Source: Anodontia alba (Eukaryota; Mollusca; Bivalvia; Lucinida; Lucinidae). From it: DNA of 64,000 nucleotides. Location: assembly GCA_964016985.1 (NCBI GenBank), contig OZ024824.1, forward strand, positions 49,641,587-49,705,586, in the 5' to 3' direction. Below are positions 33,573 to 44,919 of this stretch, piece after piece. Below the pieces are notes generated by a model that saw nothing but the letters and a program-made list of their open reading frames with translations, was not told the DNA's origin and did no database searches. The position numbers and the translations under genes are program-made. How positions within the stretch are numbered: position 1 is the stretch's first letter; each line of letters begins with the position of its first letter.

Positions 33573-33782
33573 GTCTAAGTCACCAGTCACCAGTCACCGG
33601 TCAACCAGTCACCAGTCAACCAGGCACCAGTCAATCAGCTTCACCAGTCACCAGTCAACCAGGTGCCAGTCAACCAAGCACCAGTCACCAGTCAACCAGT
33701 CACCCAGTCACCAGTCAACCAGTGACCAGTCAACCAGTCACCAATCAACCAGGCACCAGTCAACTAGTCTCCAGTCAATAAT
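33573..33782 (+). repeat. CACCAGTCAACC minisatellite in DIRS C
   Basis: About fourteen 15-base units (CCAGTCACCAGTCAA / CCAGGCACCAGTCAA). In copy E the same repeat lies in the gag frame and encodes PVTSQ/PGTSQ. Here no long frame survives around it. Confidence 0.88.
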
Positions 33783-34260
33783 TTAATTATTTTCTGGAAA
33801 GACTTAGTTTTTTGACATTTTTCACCGGACAAAATAGTCAAGTATACTAAAATTCCGGTCATTATGTCTAATTATTAAAATTTTTCACCGGGCAAAGTAT
33901 CAGTAATATTTTTGATACTTATACCCGGTCATATTATTATATTATTTCTGATTTTTCACCAGGCAAACTTTTACAGAAAGTGTCTGGTCAATTTCTAATT
34001 AATTATCACCTGGAAAAAGTTTCGAATACTTGTGCCCGGTCAGTTTTCATATATAATCTACTTTTTTCATCGGACTAGAGTTACGAATACTACTATCCGA
34101 TCAATTTGTCTAATTACTTGTAACTTTACCGGGCAACAGTTACGAATACTAGTGTCCGGTCATTATGTCGGGTAACCGGGCAGTAGTTTCGTAGACTAGC
34201 GTCACGTCATTGTGTCGGATTACTAGTGACCGAGTAGTAGTCACTAGTACTCGCTCAACA
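33783..34260 (+). repeat. ~67-bp tandem hairpin units in DIRS C
   Basis: Units of the form CACCGGGCAA..AGTTACGAATACTAGTGTCCGGTCATT. The arms pair within each unit, for example CCGGGCAAAGTATCA with TGATACTTATACCCGG near 33891-33930. The matching array in F is 52236-52560. Confidence 0.75.
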
Positions 34261-36681
34261 TATTTTATTTATTAAGCACTATAGACATGTATAGTCTTGG
34301 GTTATAGGTTATTGAATGACAGCGATGGGTTCTAATACCTAGTAGCCCCTTATATTGTTGAATTCTGTCCAGTCACTTTTGAACTAGACTTAAATTCTAT
34401 ATATATATTTATTCTTGAAAATGAATTAAGAATTATCGATTACGATCAAATTCGCAATTCATTCACTAAGTGTAGAAGATACTTCCACCTATAATTATAT
34501 CTCTTTTATTCGCTACAAAGAGATTAACTTCTTACATATTCACCTTATTCGGCTCTAAGGTAAAGGTGAACTATAAAACTATCGTTATTTATAAGAAGAA
34601 AAATATACACGAAATCTAAAAATCTTTCTTCTTTCCTCCCCTGTTTTTCTTCTACATGCTCCGATATGTAATCAGCATGTAATCTAAGGAGTAAATTGAC
34701 AAGAAAGTAGCAATCGATCTTTTCTACTTTCTATTAATTTTTCATTCATAAGGTATCGGAAATTTACACGAATCAGATAAATAAATTAACAGTTTATTTA
34801 TTTATTCGCTACCTCTTTAGATTACTACGATTTAAAATTCTAGTTGAGGTATATATTTACCTTTTGCCTTTCTACATGGAAAATAGTTGATCCGTTAAGC
34901 TATTATTCTATTTTATACTATCTTTTGATTGATTATATAAGAGTCTAGGTCAGTCGTGCTCTGTCTAAACTCTGATATAAAATAATAAATAAGAAGAAAA
35001 TCTTATATTTAGGCATAGATATAATTCGATACGTTCTTTACTTTGCCTGTTTTATTTTTTCTTCTGGATCATTTAAGACTACGATAGCAATATACCAGAT
35101 AATTTTGTCTCAGTAAGAATCTATTACGCCGAAAATTCTTCATCTTGGAATAATAAATTTATTATGATTATATTAGAAATTATTTTGGAAGGTTTAAAAC
35201 TTATAATTACTAGACCCAATTAATCCTCGTATATTATAGGTCTACTTTATCTTTATTGAGGAATAGTTTTGCTTCGACTAGCTCTATACCTCTAATATTT
35301 TATTTATAACTAGAGTCCATGTCAATCAAAATTTTCTCGCACCTTTGATATTGACAATGGATACATATTTAGTAAAGGCATTAATTATTCAGTACGTGAC
35401 AGATTATTATTGCCTAAATTAGATATTATATACAATACTTTCCTTTTGATTTTTTTTTTTTTATTGACTTTGTAACTATTCAGAAACTGCCAAAGTCAAT
35501 CATTTCCTTCCTTTAAACTTACCGAAGCTCTAGATTATGTTGATATATATTTTTAATATATGCTTAGAGGTTAATTAACGAGAGTTTACCTCATAATAGC
35601 AGATATTATCATATTCATATTAATCATTGTACGTCTAGGCTTAGACAAAAGGGAAAACATCCTTAATTACGAGCCGGTAAAGAATTAAGATACACTTAAT
35701 TATCTCTTTACCCCTTCTTTATGTTTACATTCGTTAAAGGGATCATAGTAATTCTCGCTAAGAGTTCAAGTTCAGTTTGCGAATAATGCAAAGATTAATA
35801 TCTTGATTTCCAGTCCGCATCAATAATGGTCTATATTTAAATAGATAAATATCTTTTCCGAAACTGGATATTTATTTTTTTTTTCCACACAATAAGTCAT
35901 TTCTAGACGTTTCGATGATTTTGAAATGCACTGCTTCAATTTATAATATAGAATATGTTTATATAAACTTCACAACGTAGTAAGTGCTGCACCTACGTTC
36001 CTAGTCAGATCTTACTTTTGTGATACATTTTCGAACATACTGAAAGTTTCTCCAATTATACATTCGGTAAATAAACTTTCGAGTAGCATTTATGCTTTTA
36101 AACATTCAGATTATTTGATAATAGTTGGAGATAATATATTATACCGATATTTATATATCTATCTTCATTATTTATCTTTCTGAACTTACTTTTAAGTTAG
36201 ATTGACCTTCTCGCTACGTTCCAGGTTTAAATCTAGCTAACATGGACCAGTCACTTTTTTATTTCCTAAACAATATTTTAACAGTTTTTCTCAGTATTCA
36301 GAGCATAACGACTTCATGAATACTTGGAAATAATTCAATTCTACGCTTGTTAAACTAAGCCTAAAACAAGCCCTAGTTTTTAGAATGGATATTATCCTTC
36401 GATTCAGTTCATGGAGATACATCCATTTAGATCCCATTATCTCTATTTCAATCATACAAAATTCTAATGACTAAGTACTCTTTTCTACGTACGAATACAG
36501 AATATCGAGTCACTGTTGCTGCATATTGGTTAAAGATTAAACAAATTTTATCTTAAACTTATATGACGTTAAATTAATTATTATCTCTTTCATATTTATA
36601 CATGTTTTTACCCTTCCGTCAGGGATCGTGGTAATAATATTATTTTATTACTCTCAATGGTTTACGTATAGATCTCGAGAG

Positions 36682-36716
<35 letters not shown>

Positions 36717-38003
36717 ATATTTTTTCTTCCTGAATTCATTTGCGAGTACGTAATTTGATATTTCAGGAATTACCAATTATGCAGACATAGATTTTATTCT
36801 ATTAATATTCAATTCTAAAAATTTGATTGAATATTTATCTATAAAATTCTGGGCAGTAATTTTATAGCGAGTTATATGTTTAATAATTCCTTGCTTAATA
36901 AATAGTTACGCTTAACCTTTTATTTATAGCAGGAATTTGTTCCGTAGTATAATTTTAATTTAGTATTCATATATTTCTTACTATTCTTAAATATGCGTAT
37001 AGAATAGTAATACTATCTCTTAACTTATAAATTAAGTGTTTTAGAGATTATTAATCAGTACTGTTGTATAATTGTTCTTCAGAGATTATCACACTATTAC
37101 TTTTTCTCTGAGTCCTTCTCTTTTTATGAACATTTTGATTCGTTATTACAAAGTGGACTTTTTAACTTTTCTTGATTTCCATGATTATTTACTCAGGAGT
37201 ACTTTTCATGGCAATCTTCTGGTATAGAAAGATTCTATCCAGCTTTTTGCTTAATCTTATCAATACGGTAAGATTTAGCCAAACTATGACCGTCTTACAG
37301 TTAGCTGCGATCAACCTTATTCTTATCTCTCTTATTGTCTGTCAAACTCTAAGTTATGATGTTGACAGTTTCTTCTTTATTATTTTGTCAGGACATCAAA
37401 CACTTTTATATGTCTGTGACAAAACTAATTATCAATGGTTTAGGTTGTTTTTTCTTCCCAGCAGTTTTATGCAAACTCTGTATTATTTTATTGCTTGACT
37501 AAAAATTCGTAATACAATTAGTCTAGCAATAGTTTTAACCATTATGTTTGTCTATATCTTTTTCTTCTGATGGATAACTGAGTTATAGTTAACTCCATCT
37601 ACTTTATTATCTCCCCTTCTTTAATTTGATCAAAGGGGAATAATTATACAACATTATGGTTATTTTAAGTCTATGTCTGTTCATCGGAAACTGTCCTATC
37701 GCTCCAATTAACAACTTAGACTATTACAATTAGATAACTTCACATATCTAGAATTTTATCCAAAATATCTACATATGTCAGTTATCTATAGGAAACTCCA
37801 CCGAGTAGACTTTTCCTTATTTATTCAAGACCCTAGATAGACTACTTACAGTGTATGGTCTTGGCTTTTTGTTTTACAAATTTTGTTTTGAAAATATTAT
37901 TTCTATATTCCTAGCTTACTTTGCGATGGAATATTTATGTTATGTCTCAATGACTCCCTTTTCATTTTGAAGCCAATTGTTGTTTCCCAAAAAGAAAAAA
38001 AAG

Positions 38004-38050
38004 TGGGGGGGGGGGGGGGGGGGGGGGCGGGAGGGGGGGGCGGGGGGGGC
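38004..38050 (+). repeat. Long G tract in DIRS C
   Basis: 43 of 47 bases are G, following AAAAAGAAAAAAAAGT. F has a shorter version at 57067-57088 (GCGGGGTGGGGGTGGAGGGG). In B and E the aligned place is GGCCCAAAAAGTGGTGGGG, the codons for AQKVVGG at the recombinase C-terminus. The tract is therefore an expanded coding relic and may fold as a G-quadruplex. Confidence 0.8.
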
Positions 38051-38291
38051 AATGTTAGGTCTCTCAGACTTAAGAACTGGCTTCCTCTAGAGTCTACTAT
38101 TATATATAAGGTTGTTAGATCATAACACCTTAAAGATATGCTATTTTGTGAATCTAGATCATTCTTTCTATTAAATATAGAATTAGAATGTATCTGATTC
38201 CTTAGAGTTTCCTGAGTCTTTAACCAGAAGTGGTGAGATATTATTGGTGTTAGAATTAGGAGAGCACCTCCCTCCTATTCTGCAAATTCTA

Positions 38292-38384
38292 GCACATTAT
38301 CTATAGACTGATGTATTATGAAGTTAAAATGAAGTTTTTTAAAAGTAAAACATATTTTAACGAGTAATACTTAACCTATAGATA
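38292..38384 (+). repeat. DIRS C internal complementary region
   Basis: GCACATTATCTATAGACTG..ATTATGAAGTT is the complement of the element's left end. It runs straight into AAAATGAAG..AACGAGTAATACTTAACC, the complement of its right end. The join shows the two ends as they would meet in a circle. Confidence 0.9.
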
Positions 38385-38446
38385 ATCAATTATCTCCCTC
38401 CGCCCACCCTCGCTTATCTCTCCTAATTGTGTCTATTGTTTTACAC

Positions 38447-38654
38447 ATAAAAGAAACTTACATGTGATCAATTGAGCGGGAGGAGTTACGTCACACAGGT
38501 AACTGCCCTAAGGGACCTTCTGGTTTAAGACTTTAATTAACGACTGAAAGGTCGTTTTTTTTCTGTGGAAGGTGTGAAAACAGAAGAGAATAGCACATTA
38601 TCTATAGGTTAAGTATTACTCGTTTAAATATGTTTTTACTTTTAAAAAACTTCA
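38447..38654 (-). repeat. DIRS C right inverted terminal repeat
   Basis: Inverted partner of 32888-33060, plus about 45 bases of right-end-specific sequence (TTAAGTATTACTCG..CTTCAT) that is represented only in the internal complementary region. Confidence 0.88.
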
Positions 38655-39790
38655 TTTTTCAAACAATCATCATGAATCTTGCTCAAAATGTTTGTCTTGA
38701 TGATATTTAGGTCAAGTTTGAAACTGGGTCACTTGGGGTCAAAAACTAGGTCACCTGGCCAAATCAGCTAAAACCTTGTTAACACTCTAGTGGTCACATT
38801 TTTGAAGCAGTCATCATGATACTTGCTTAAAATGTTTTGTCTTGATGAGTTCTAGGTCAAGTTGAAACTGGGTCACTTGGAGGTAAAAAACTAGGTCACC
38901 GGGCCAATCAGCGGAAAACTTTGTTAACACTCTAGTGGTCACAAATGACCTCCAAACTTGCTAGGAAGCATCGGGTGACTTGTTTAAGCAATCATCATGA
39001 ATCTTGCTCAAAATGTTTGTCTTGATGATTTCTAGGTCAAGTTCGAAACTGGGTCACCTGGGGTCAAAAACTAGGTCACCTGGCGAAATCAGCGGAAAAC
39101 CTTGTTAACACTCTAGCGGTCACATTTTTTTCAGGCAATCATCATGAATCTTGCTCAACATGTTTGTCCTTGATGATTTCTAGGTCAGGTTTGAAACTGG
39201 GTCACTTGGGATGAAAAACTAGGTCACCGGGCCAAATCAGCAGAAAACCTTTTTAACACTCTAGCGGTCACATTTTTGAAGCAATCATCATGAATCTAAC
39301 TCAAAATGTTTGTCTTGATGAGTTCTATGTCAAGTTTGAAACTGGGTCACTTGGGGGTCAAAATCTAGGTCACCATGCCAAATCAGCAGAAAATTTTGTT
39401 AACACTCTAGTGGTCACATTTTGAAGCAATCATCATGAATCTTGCTCAAAATGTTTGTCTTGATGATTTTCTAGGTCAAGTTTGAGACTGGGTCACATGG
39501 GGTCAAAAACTAGGTCACCAGGCCAAAATCAGCAGAAAAAAATTAACACTCCAGAGGTCACATTTTTTTAAATAATCATCATTAATATTGCTCAAAATGT
39601 TTGTCTTGATGATTTCTACGTTCTAGTTTAAAACTGGGTCACTTGATGTCAGAAACTAGGTCACCTGGCCAAATCAAAGGAAAACCTTGTTGATGCTCTA
39701 GAGGTCACATTTTTGAAGTGATCATCATGAATCTTGCTCAAAATGTTTGTCTTGATGATTTCAAGGTGATGTATATTTTTCTATCCAGTG
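38655..39790 (+). repeat. ~145-bp tandem repeat rich in RGGTCA words, eight units
   Basis: Units read AATCATCATGAATCTTGCTC, AAAATGTTTGTCTTGATGAT, TTCTAGGTCAAG, ACTGGGTCACCTGGGGTCA and AAAACTAGGTCACCTGGCC. They start near 38664, 38806, 38990, 39136, 39282, 39426, 39571 and 39720. A ninth unit is at 32749, before DIRS C. Each carries four AGGTCA/GGGTCA hexamers in the same direction. Confidence 0.9.
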
Positions 39791-40106
39791 ACTTTCTTAA
39801 GTTTTTTCCATTTAGGTCAGTTTTTCAGTGATTATTGGTCCTACAGGAGTGATATTTGGTACTTGTGAAGTGTTTGTGTTTAGGTCAGTTTCTCAGTAAC
39901 TATTGCCCCTACAGCCAGTGATACTTAGTACATGCGTACATCTTAGCATGGCCTCTTGAGTGCAGTCATCCATATTTGACCTTGACCTTTATTTCACAGT
40001 CCATTAGACATGCTACATTGTCTTACTTGTTAATATAATCATTTTGAATTTTGATCAGAATGTTTGCCTTGATCATTTCTAGATCAGGTTCTCAAAGTGC
40101 TATGAT
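39791..40106 (+). other. 3' body of the AGCTCACC-family element
   Basis: Non-repeated part with TTTAGGTCAGTTTCTCAGTAA words, leading to the 3' terminal hairpin. No gene was seen. Confidence 0.5.
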
Positions 40107-40144
40107 GCTCAGGTGAGCGTTACAGGGCCATCATGGCCCTCTTG

Positions 40145-40482
40145 TTTTGCCCCTAAATATCTATATAGAAAACTTTAAAAATATTCTTGTTAGAAACCAC
40201 TGGAATGATTTCAATATAACTTGGCAGAAATGTTCATTTGGTGACCCTCTACCAAGATTGTTCAAGCCCTCATGATACGTAAAAAAACATGGCCGCTATG
40301 GGGCAGAGCTTATTTTCCCTATATATCTCTTTAGAAGACTTTAAAAATCTTCTTGTCAGAAACCACTTGACTGATTTCAATATTACTTGACAGGAATGTT
40401 ACTTTGGTGACCTTCTACCAAGATTGTTCAAGCAACCATGATTCATCAAAAAACATGGCTGCTAGAGGGTGGGGCTTATTTT
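40145..40482. repeat. 166-bp satellite, two further units
   Basis: The satellite of the inverted arms resumes after the AGCTCACC element and is then cut by DIRS D at GGGGCTTATTTT. Confidence 0.85.
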
Positions 40483-41390
40483 AACTGCACAATACATTAA
40501 CCTATGGATAATGTGCTATTCTGTTCTGTATTTCACACCTTCCACAGAAAAAAACGACAGTTCAGTCGTGTTTTACAGTCTTAATCCAGAAGGTCCTTTA
40601 GGCAGTCACCTGTATGATGTAACTCTTCCCACTTAAATGATCACGTGTCAGTTTCTTTACTGTTCACAAGAAAGTAAACACAAAGGATTTTCTCCGGTGA
40701 AAGAAATCTGTATTTAATTTCTTTTCTCACGGTTAAATTTTTAAATCCTTTTCTTTCTTGTGTTTCCTTTGACATTCCTTCCACTAAATATGTTATTTAT
40801 TTGAAATTTTCGATTTTCGTTTTCTTGCTATAGTTGATTGTTGAATTGAGTCATATGTTTTCGCACCTCTCATAATAATCGGCTCAACGTTCGTGTTTGG
40901 TTCGATAGTCGTGCATCATAACATAAATATTTAACTTATTCTTTCTGTTCCCAGGTTCTTTATTGACGTGATATGTAATAACTGGAGGAGTATGGATAAC
41001 TTTCAACTGCAAACTGGCTGAAGATTTCTATGGGTGGAGAAGCTGATTTGTAAAGAACTTGTTAACCTTTTTAGGTTACAAGACAATTCTTTACTGATGG
41101 GACACCACCCCACAGGGCTATACTGCCAGGGGTAGGACCCATCTGGGTGGCGTCTTATTGATGCTATAAGTACTCAATAAAGTCTAAGTCCACCAGTCAC
41201 CAGTCACCGGTCAACCAGGCACCAGTCAACCAGGCACCAGGCAATCTACATCAGCTTCACCAGGCACCAGTCAACCAGGCATTCCGCTACCAGGCAACCT
41301 GGGAGAATTATCTGCAGTCAGCCAGGTACTGTGCTACCAGGCACCAGTCAACCAGGCACCGGGCAGCCAGTCACTGTCCGCTACACTGTA

Positions 41391-41830
41391 CCCAAAGTAT
41401 CACTCTGTAACTTATGGTACAGCAGCCTCTCACCTGGACGAGAATGTTGGTCAGCGACAACTATGATAAGATCTGTTAAGCTACACTGTTCCCAGGTATA
41501 GCCGACTGTCATCTGGAGTACATACCCAAATACCGGTCAGTGACAAAAGTATACAAATACCTGTCAGCTACACTGTTACCCAGTATATTAGTTGTTAACC
41601 TGGGGTATAGTGGCCTGTCACCTGGAGTGTATACCGGAATATCGGTTAGCTACAAAGTATATGAATACCTGTAAGCTACACTGCTCCCCAGTATATCAGT
41701 CAGTAACCTGGTGTATAGCGGCCTAAAGTATAAACCACTGAATATCGGTCAGCGACATAGTATATTCAGACTTGTTAGATAAACTGTACCCAAAGTATAG
41801 GGTATAGTGGCCTGTATGGTAAGGATAGGA
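41391..41830 (+). repeat. ~107-bp tandem units in DIRS D
   Basis: CTACACTGTACCCAAAGTAT recurs with changes near 41391, 41482, 41568, 41676 and 41782. The units also share GTAACCTGGGGTATAGTGGCC and AATATCGGTCAGCGACA. Confidence 0.78.
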
Positions 41831-42363
41831 AACCATACAGCTGATAAACAGTTAGACCTAATCTATGGATAGTATAGGTCTACATTATTTATAATACTTA
41901 AGTCTAATATAAAGCAAAATTATTGAGGAATAGTATGCTAAGACTAGTTCTACTTCCTCTATTATTTACACCAAGGATCCATGTCAATCAAAGCTTGTTC
42001 AGACCCTTGGAATAGGCAAATATGTAGATAATCAGTAAAGGCATTAATACATCCTGTACATTATTATTATTATTGCCTTAATCTATATTATTAGTTTCAA
42101 AAGTTGCAATCTAATTACGAAATATGCAGTTTGACTTCTTATGAAATATTTGGCTATGGAACCGTTGAGAAACGTCACAGTCAATACACGAGTAGGAAAC
42201 TTCATAATCGGAGCCAGTGGCTCTGATAAGCAAATGTTGTGTGCCTCTTCCGGAGCATGTGCGGCTCTGAATATAGCGGCTGAAAAAAGTAAACAAAAGA
42301 GGTAGGTCAGTCACTCGTCGAAAGAATCTGTTTTTGTGGGGTAGTTTTTCTCAAAAAGGAGAA

Positions 42364-42552
42364 TTACATGCTGCTCTCAAGTCTTTTAACAGTTTTCTCA
42401 CCTAATAGATAGTTTGTAAATGTGTACGATCTCGTCTGAATTACTTTTGGTGTGGGCTGGTCGATGCTGAATAAACTGATCGTCGAAGGTTCAGCGACAC
42501 TATTCCCGGTTATTTTTTCATAAAATGCATATGCGCCTGGACTATTTGGCAT
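42364..42552 (-). CDS. Small ORF in the left foldback arm
   Basis: 62 codons, starting MPNSPGAYAFYEKITGNSVA and containing STISLFSIDQPTP. Mirror of the ORF at 44731. The frame contains TTAG|GTGAGAAAAC after ..YTFTNYLL, a fair splice donor, so it may be a first exon. Protein not recognised. Confidence 0.35.
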   Translation of the reverse strand: MPNSPGAYAFYEKITGNSVAEPSTISLFSIDQPTPKVIQTRSYTFTNYLLGEKTVKRLESSM

Positions 42553-43308
42553 TTTTTATGTGTGAAATGATTGTTTGACCTGTCTCACTTACCGAAAAAT
42601 AAAAATTGACAACAAACTAATGGAAATGGAGGGGCAAATAAACAATGGCTCCGATGGTGTAGGGCGGCTCTGAATATATCGGTCAGCTCTGATAGCTGAG
42701 GGTTTGCAGAACTATTATTATAAAAGACAGCCTCTGTCCAGTTGCGAGTATTGAAGCCTTGCAGCAACGTTTGTCTCTTCTGATCTTTGGACATCTATTC
42801 TGTGCTGTAACAGTTGATTTTTGCTCTAAAATGTCTTGATGGGGATGTACAACCTTATCAAAACAAGCACAGAAACTGATTATGGCCTCTGGTAGTGGAT
42901 TTACGTGGATTTTTCTGTTTCAAGATATGCGATGAAATCGATCACAGCACAGGTGCAATTTTTGTGGTCTCGTTTTAGCAGTAGGGGTAATTATGTATGA
43001 TAGGGGATAGAGACATACATAATGTTTTAAACTCTGAACAAGCGATCTAGACGTAGACACTTTTCTTTCATAAACACTCAGAATGAAATCTAAGGTTATA
43101 ACCAAACACCATAAATAATTACAAGAATGGCGTTTGGAAGAAGTTTGACCAATTCATGTTTCAAGATTTTTAGTCTCACAAATTTATTTTTGTTTTAGCT
43201 TTCTAAGGAATTGTTCTTGCTAGAAGTATGCCATATGGGTTATTTCTTCATCTTGCAAATTTCCATCTATTGATACATTCAAAATATGAATTTGACCTAA
43301 TTTCACTG

Positions 43309-43966
43309 TAAAAAAGAATGTAAAGACAAAGGGATAGACATTGTGATTACATGTTCAGATGGAGAGTTTTGCCATTAATGGTTCACGACAAAAATGGGAA
43401 TCCATTGACATTGCTTCAGTTAAGCAAACAGTTGTGGACAGCCGTCGGTAAGCTTCAGAAAAGTGGAAATAGTGAAGGAGCTTGGAAACTAAATACATTT
43501 TTATAATCCAGAAAATATGATTTCCGGACAAAACATAAACTTTTATTATTTTGAAACTGTTTAGCTTCCATCATGTTTTGCATGACTTCGTACAGAAAGC
43601 TACTTTTTGAGATACAAGTATATAAAAGTGGGTGGGTAACTATGTATCATGAGGAGTAGAGACATATTTAAATACAAAATGATGTCTAAGGTGATAACTT
43701 AGCACCTTTCCAATTAAAAAAAATGGCTTTTTGAAGTAGTTTTAGTGCATACGTTTCAATAAGAATGTAAGCTGTCTAATTTCAAAACCCATGTTCAGAA
43801 GACCATGAAAAGGTAGGTCAGTGTCATTAATTTAAAAAAAAATGACCTGTCCAAGAGATGCTACTCTGGTTCAAGTTTCTTAACTTAAAATCAAAATGGA
43901 TCAAAACTGTGAAAATATACCTGTTTTTCAATTATATATGTGTGTTCATTGGCGTGTGAAATTAGG
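43309..43966. other. Spacer of the foldback element, no gene seen
   Basis: AT-rich, unrelated halves, no frame of note. Confidence 0.5.
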
Positions 43967-44730
43967 CTCAAATTCATATTTTGAATGTATCAATAGATGG
44001 AAATTTGCAAGATGAAGAAATAACCCATATGGCATACTTCTAGCAAGAACAATTCCTTAGAAAGCTAAAACAAAAATAAGTTTGTGAGACAAAAAATCTT
44101 GAAACATGAATTGGTCGATATGATACTCTAAAACTTCTTCAAAACACCATTCTTGTAATTATTTATGGTGCTTGGTTATCACCTTAGATTTCATTCTGAG
44201 TGTTTATGGAAGAAAAGTGTCTACGTCTAGATCGCTTGTTCAGAGATTTAAAACATTATGTATGTCTCTATCCCCTATCATACATAGTTACCCCTACCGC
44301 TAAAATGAGACCACAAAAATTGCACCTGTGCCGTGATCGATTTCATCGCAAATCTTGAAACAGAAAAATCCACGTAAATCCACTACCAGAGGCCATTATC
44401 AGTTTCAGTTTCTGTGCTTGTTTTTGATAAGGTTGTACGTCCCCATCAAGACATTTTAGAGCAAAAATCAACTGTTACAGCACAGAATAGATGTTCAAAG
44501 ATCAGAAGAGACAAACGTTGCTGCAAGGCTTCAATACTCGCAACTGGACAGAGGCTGTCTTTATAATAATAGTTCTGCAAACCCTCAGCTATCAGAGCTG
44601 ACCGATATATTCAGAGCTGCCCTACACCATCGGAGCCATTGTTTATTTGCCCTCCATTTCCATTAGTTTGTTGTCAATTTTTATTTTTCGGTAAGTGAGA
44701 CAGGTCAAACAATCATTTCACACATAACAA

Positions 44731-44919
44731 ATGCCAAACAGTCCAGGCGCATATGCATTTTATGAAAAAATAACCGGGAATAGTGTCGCTGAACCTTCGA
44801 CGATCAGTTTATTCAGCATCGATCAGCCCACGCCACAAGTAATTCAGACGAGATCGTACACATTTACAAACTATCTATTAGGTGAGAAAACTGTTAAAAG
44901 ACTTGAGAGCAGCATGTAA
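44731..44919 (+). CDS. Small ORF in the right foldback arm
   Basis: 62 codons, differing from the left copy by one residue (PTPQVIQ against PTPKVIQ). The ATG (44731) lies after a TTTCACACATAACAA leader. The donor-like GTGAGAAAAC is at 44881. The intact frame in both arms is expected from arm identity, so it is one piece of evidence, not two. Confidence 0.35.
   Translation: MPNSPGAYAFYEKITGNSVAEPSTISLFSIDQPTPQVIQTRSYTFTNYLLGEKTVKRLESSM

Larger units (their letters stand above)
32888..38654 (+). mobile_element. DIRS-type element copy C, complete, non-autonomous
   Basis: This 5767-bp element starts AACTTCATAATATATTAACC after TTTT and ends ..AAAAAACTTCAT before TTTTT. It sits inside a tandem repeat whose sequence continues on both sides. 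It has both terminal repeats (about 165 bases inverted) and the internal complementary region (38292-38384). A 5' stretch aligns with the gag region of E, including the CACCAGTCAACC repeat. The following ~4 kb is AT-rich, hairpin-rich and non-coding. Near the end a relic of the recombinase 3' end can be aligned (CTATAGGAAACTC at 37786; CCCAAAAAG..GTGGGGG at 37988-38050). The only longer frame (37172-37498) is not conserved in F. Confidence 0.85.
32145..40144 (+). mobile_element. AGCTCACC-family element, complete, split by DIRS C
   Basis: The 5' end is a perfect hairpin AGCTCACCATGAGCAC-gaa-GTGCTCATGGTGAGCT (32145-32179). The 3' end has GCTCAGGTGAGC (40107-40118, complementary to the 5' motif), then hairpin AGGGCCAT-c-ATGGCCCT (40124-40140) and CTTG. 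It interrupts the 166-bp satellite inside a T run (GGGCTTATT | TTTTGCCCC). Without DIRS C it is about 2.2 kb, all tandem units and no gene. The terminal hairpin, subterminal inverted repeats and T-run target resemble Helentron/HINE elements. The end CTTG does not fit the CTRR rule of canonical Helitrons. Confidence 0.68.

Noticed and set aside
33573..33782. CRISPR-like array appearance of the regular CACCAGTCAACC repeats
   Set aside because: Units are contiguous 15-base minisatellite repeats without unique spacers, in animal-type DNA, and encode PVTSQ in E.
37172..37498. 108-codon frame in DIRS C with membrane-like hydrophobic composition
   Set aside because: AT-rich DNA gives Phe/Leu/Ile-rich frames by chance. 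The matching region of F (56200-56530) has stops and frameshifts, so it is not conserved.
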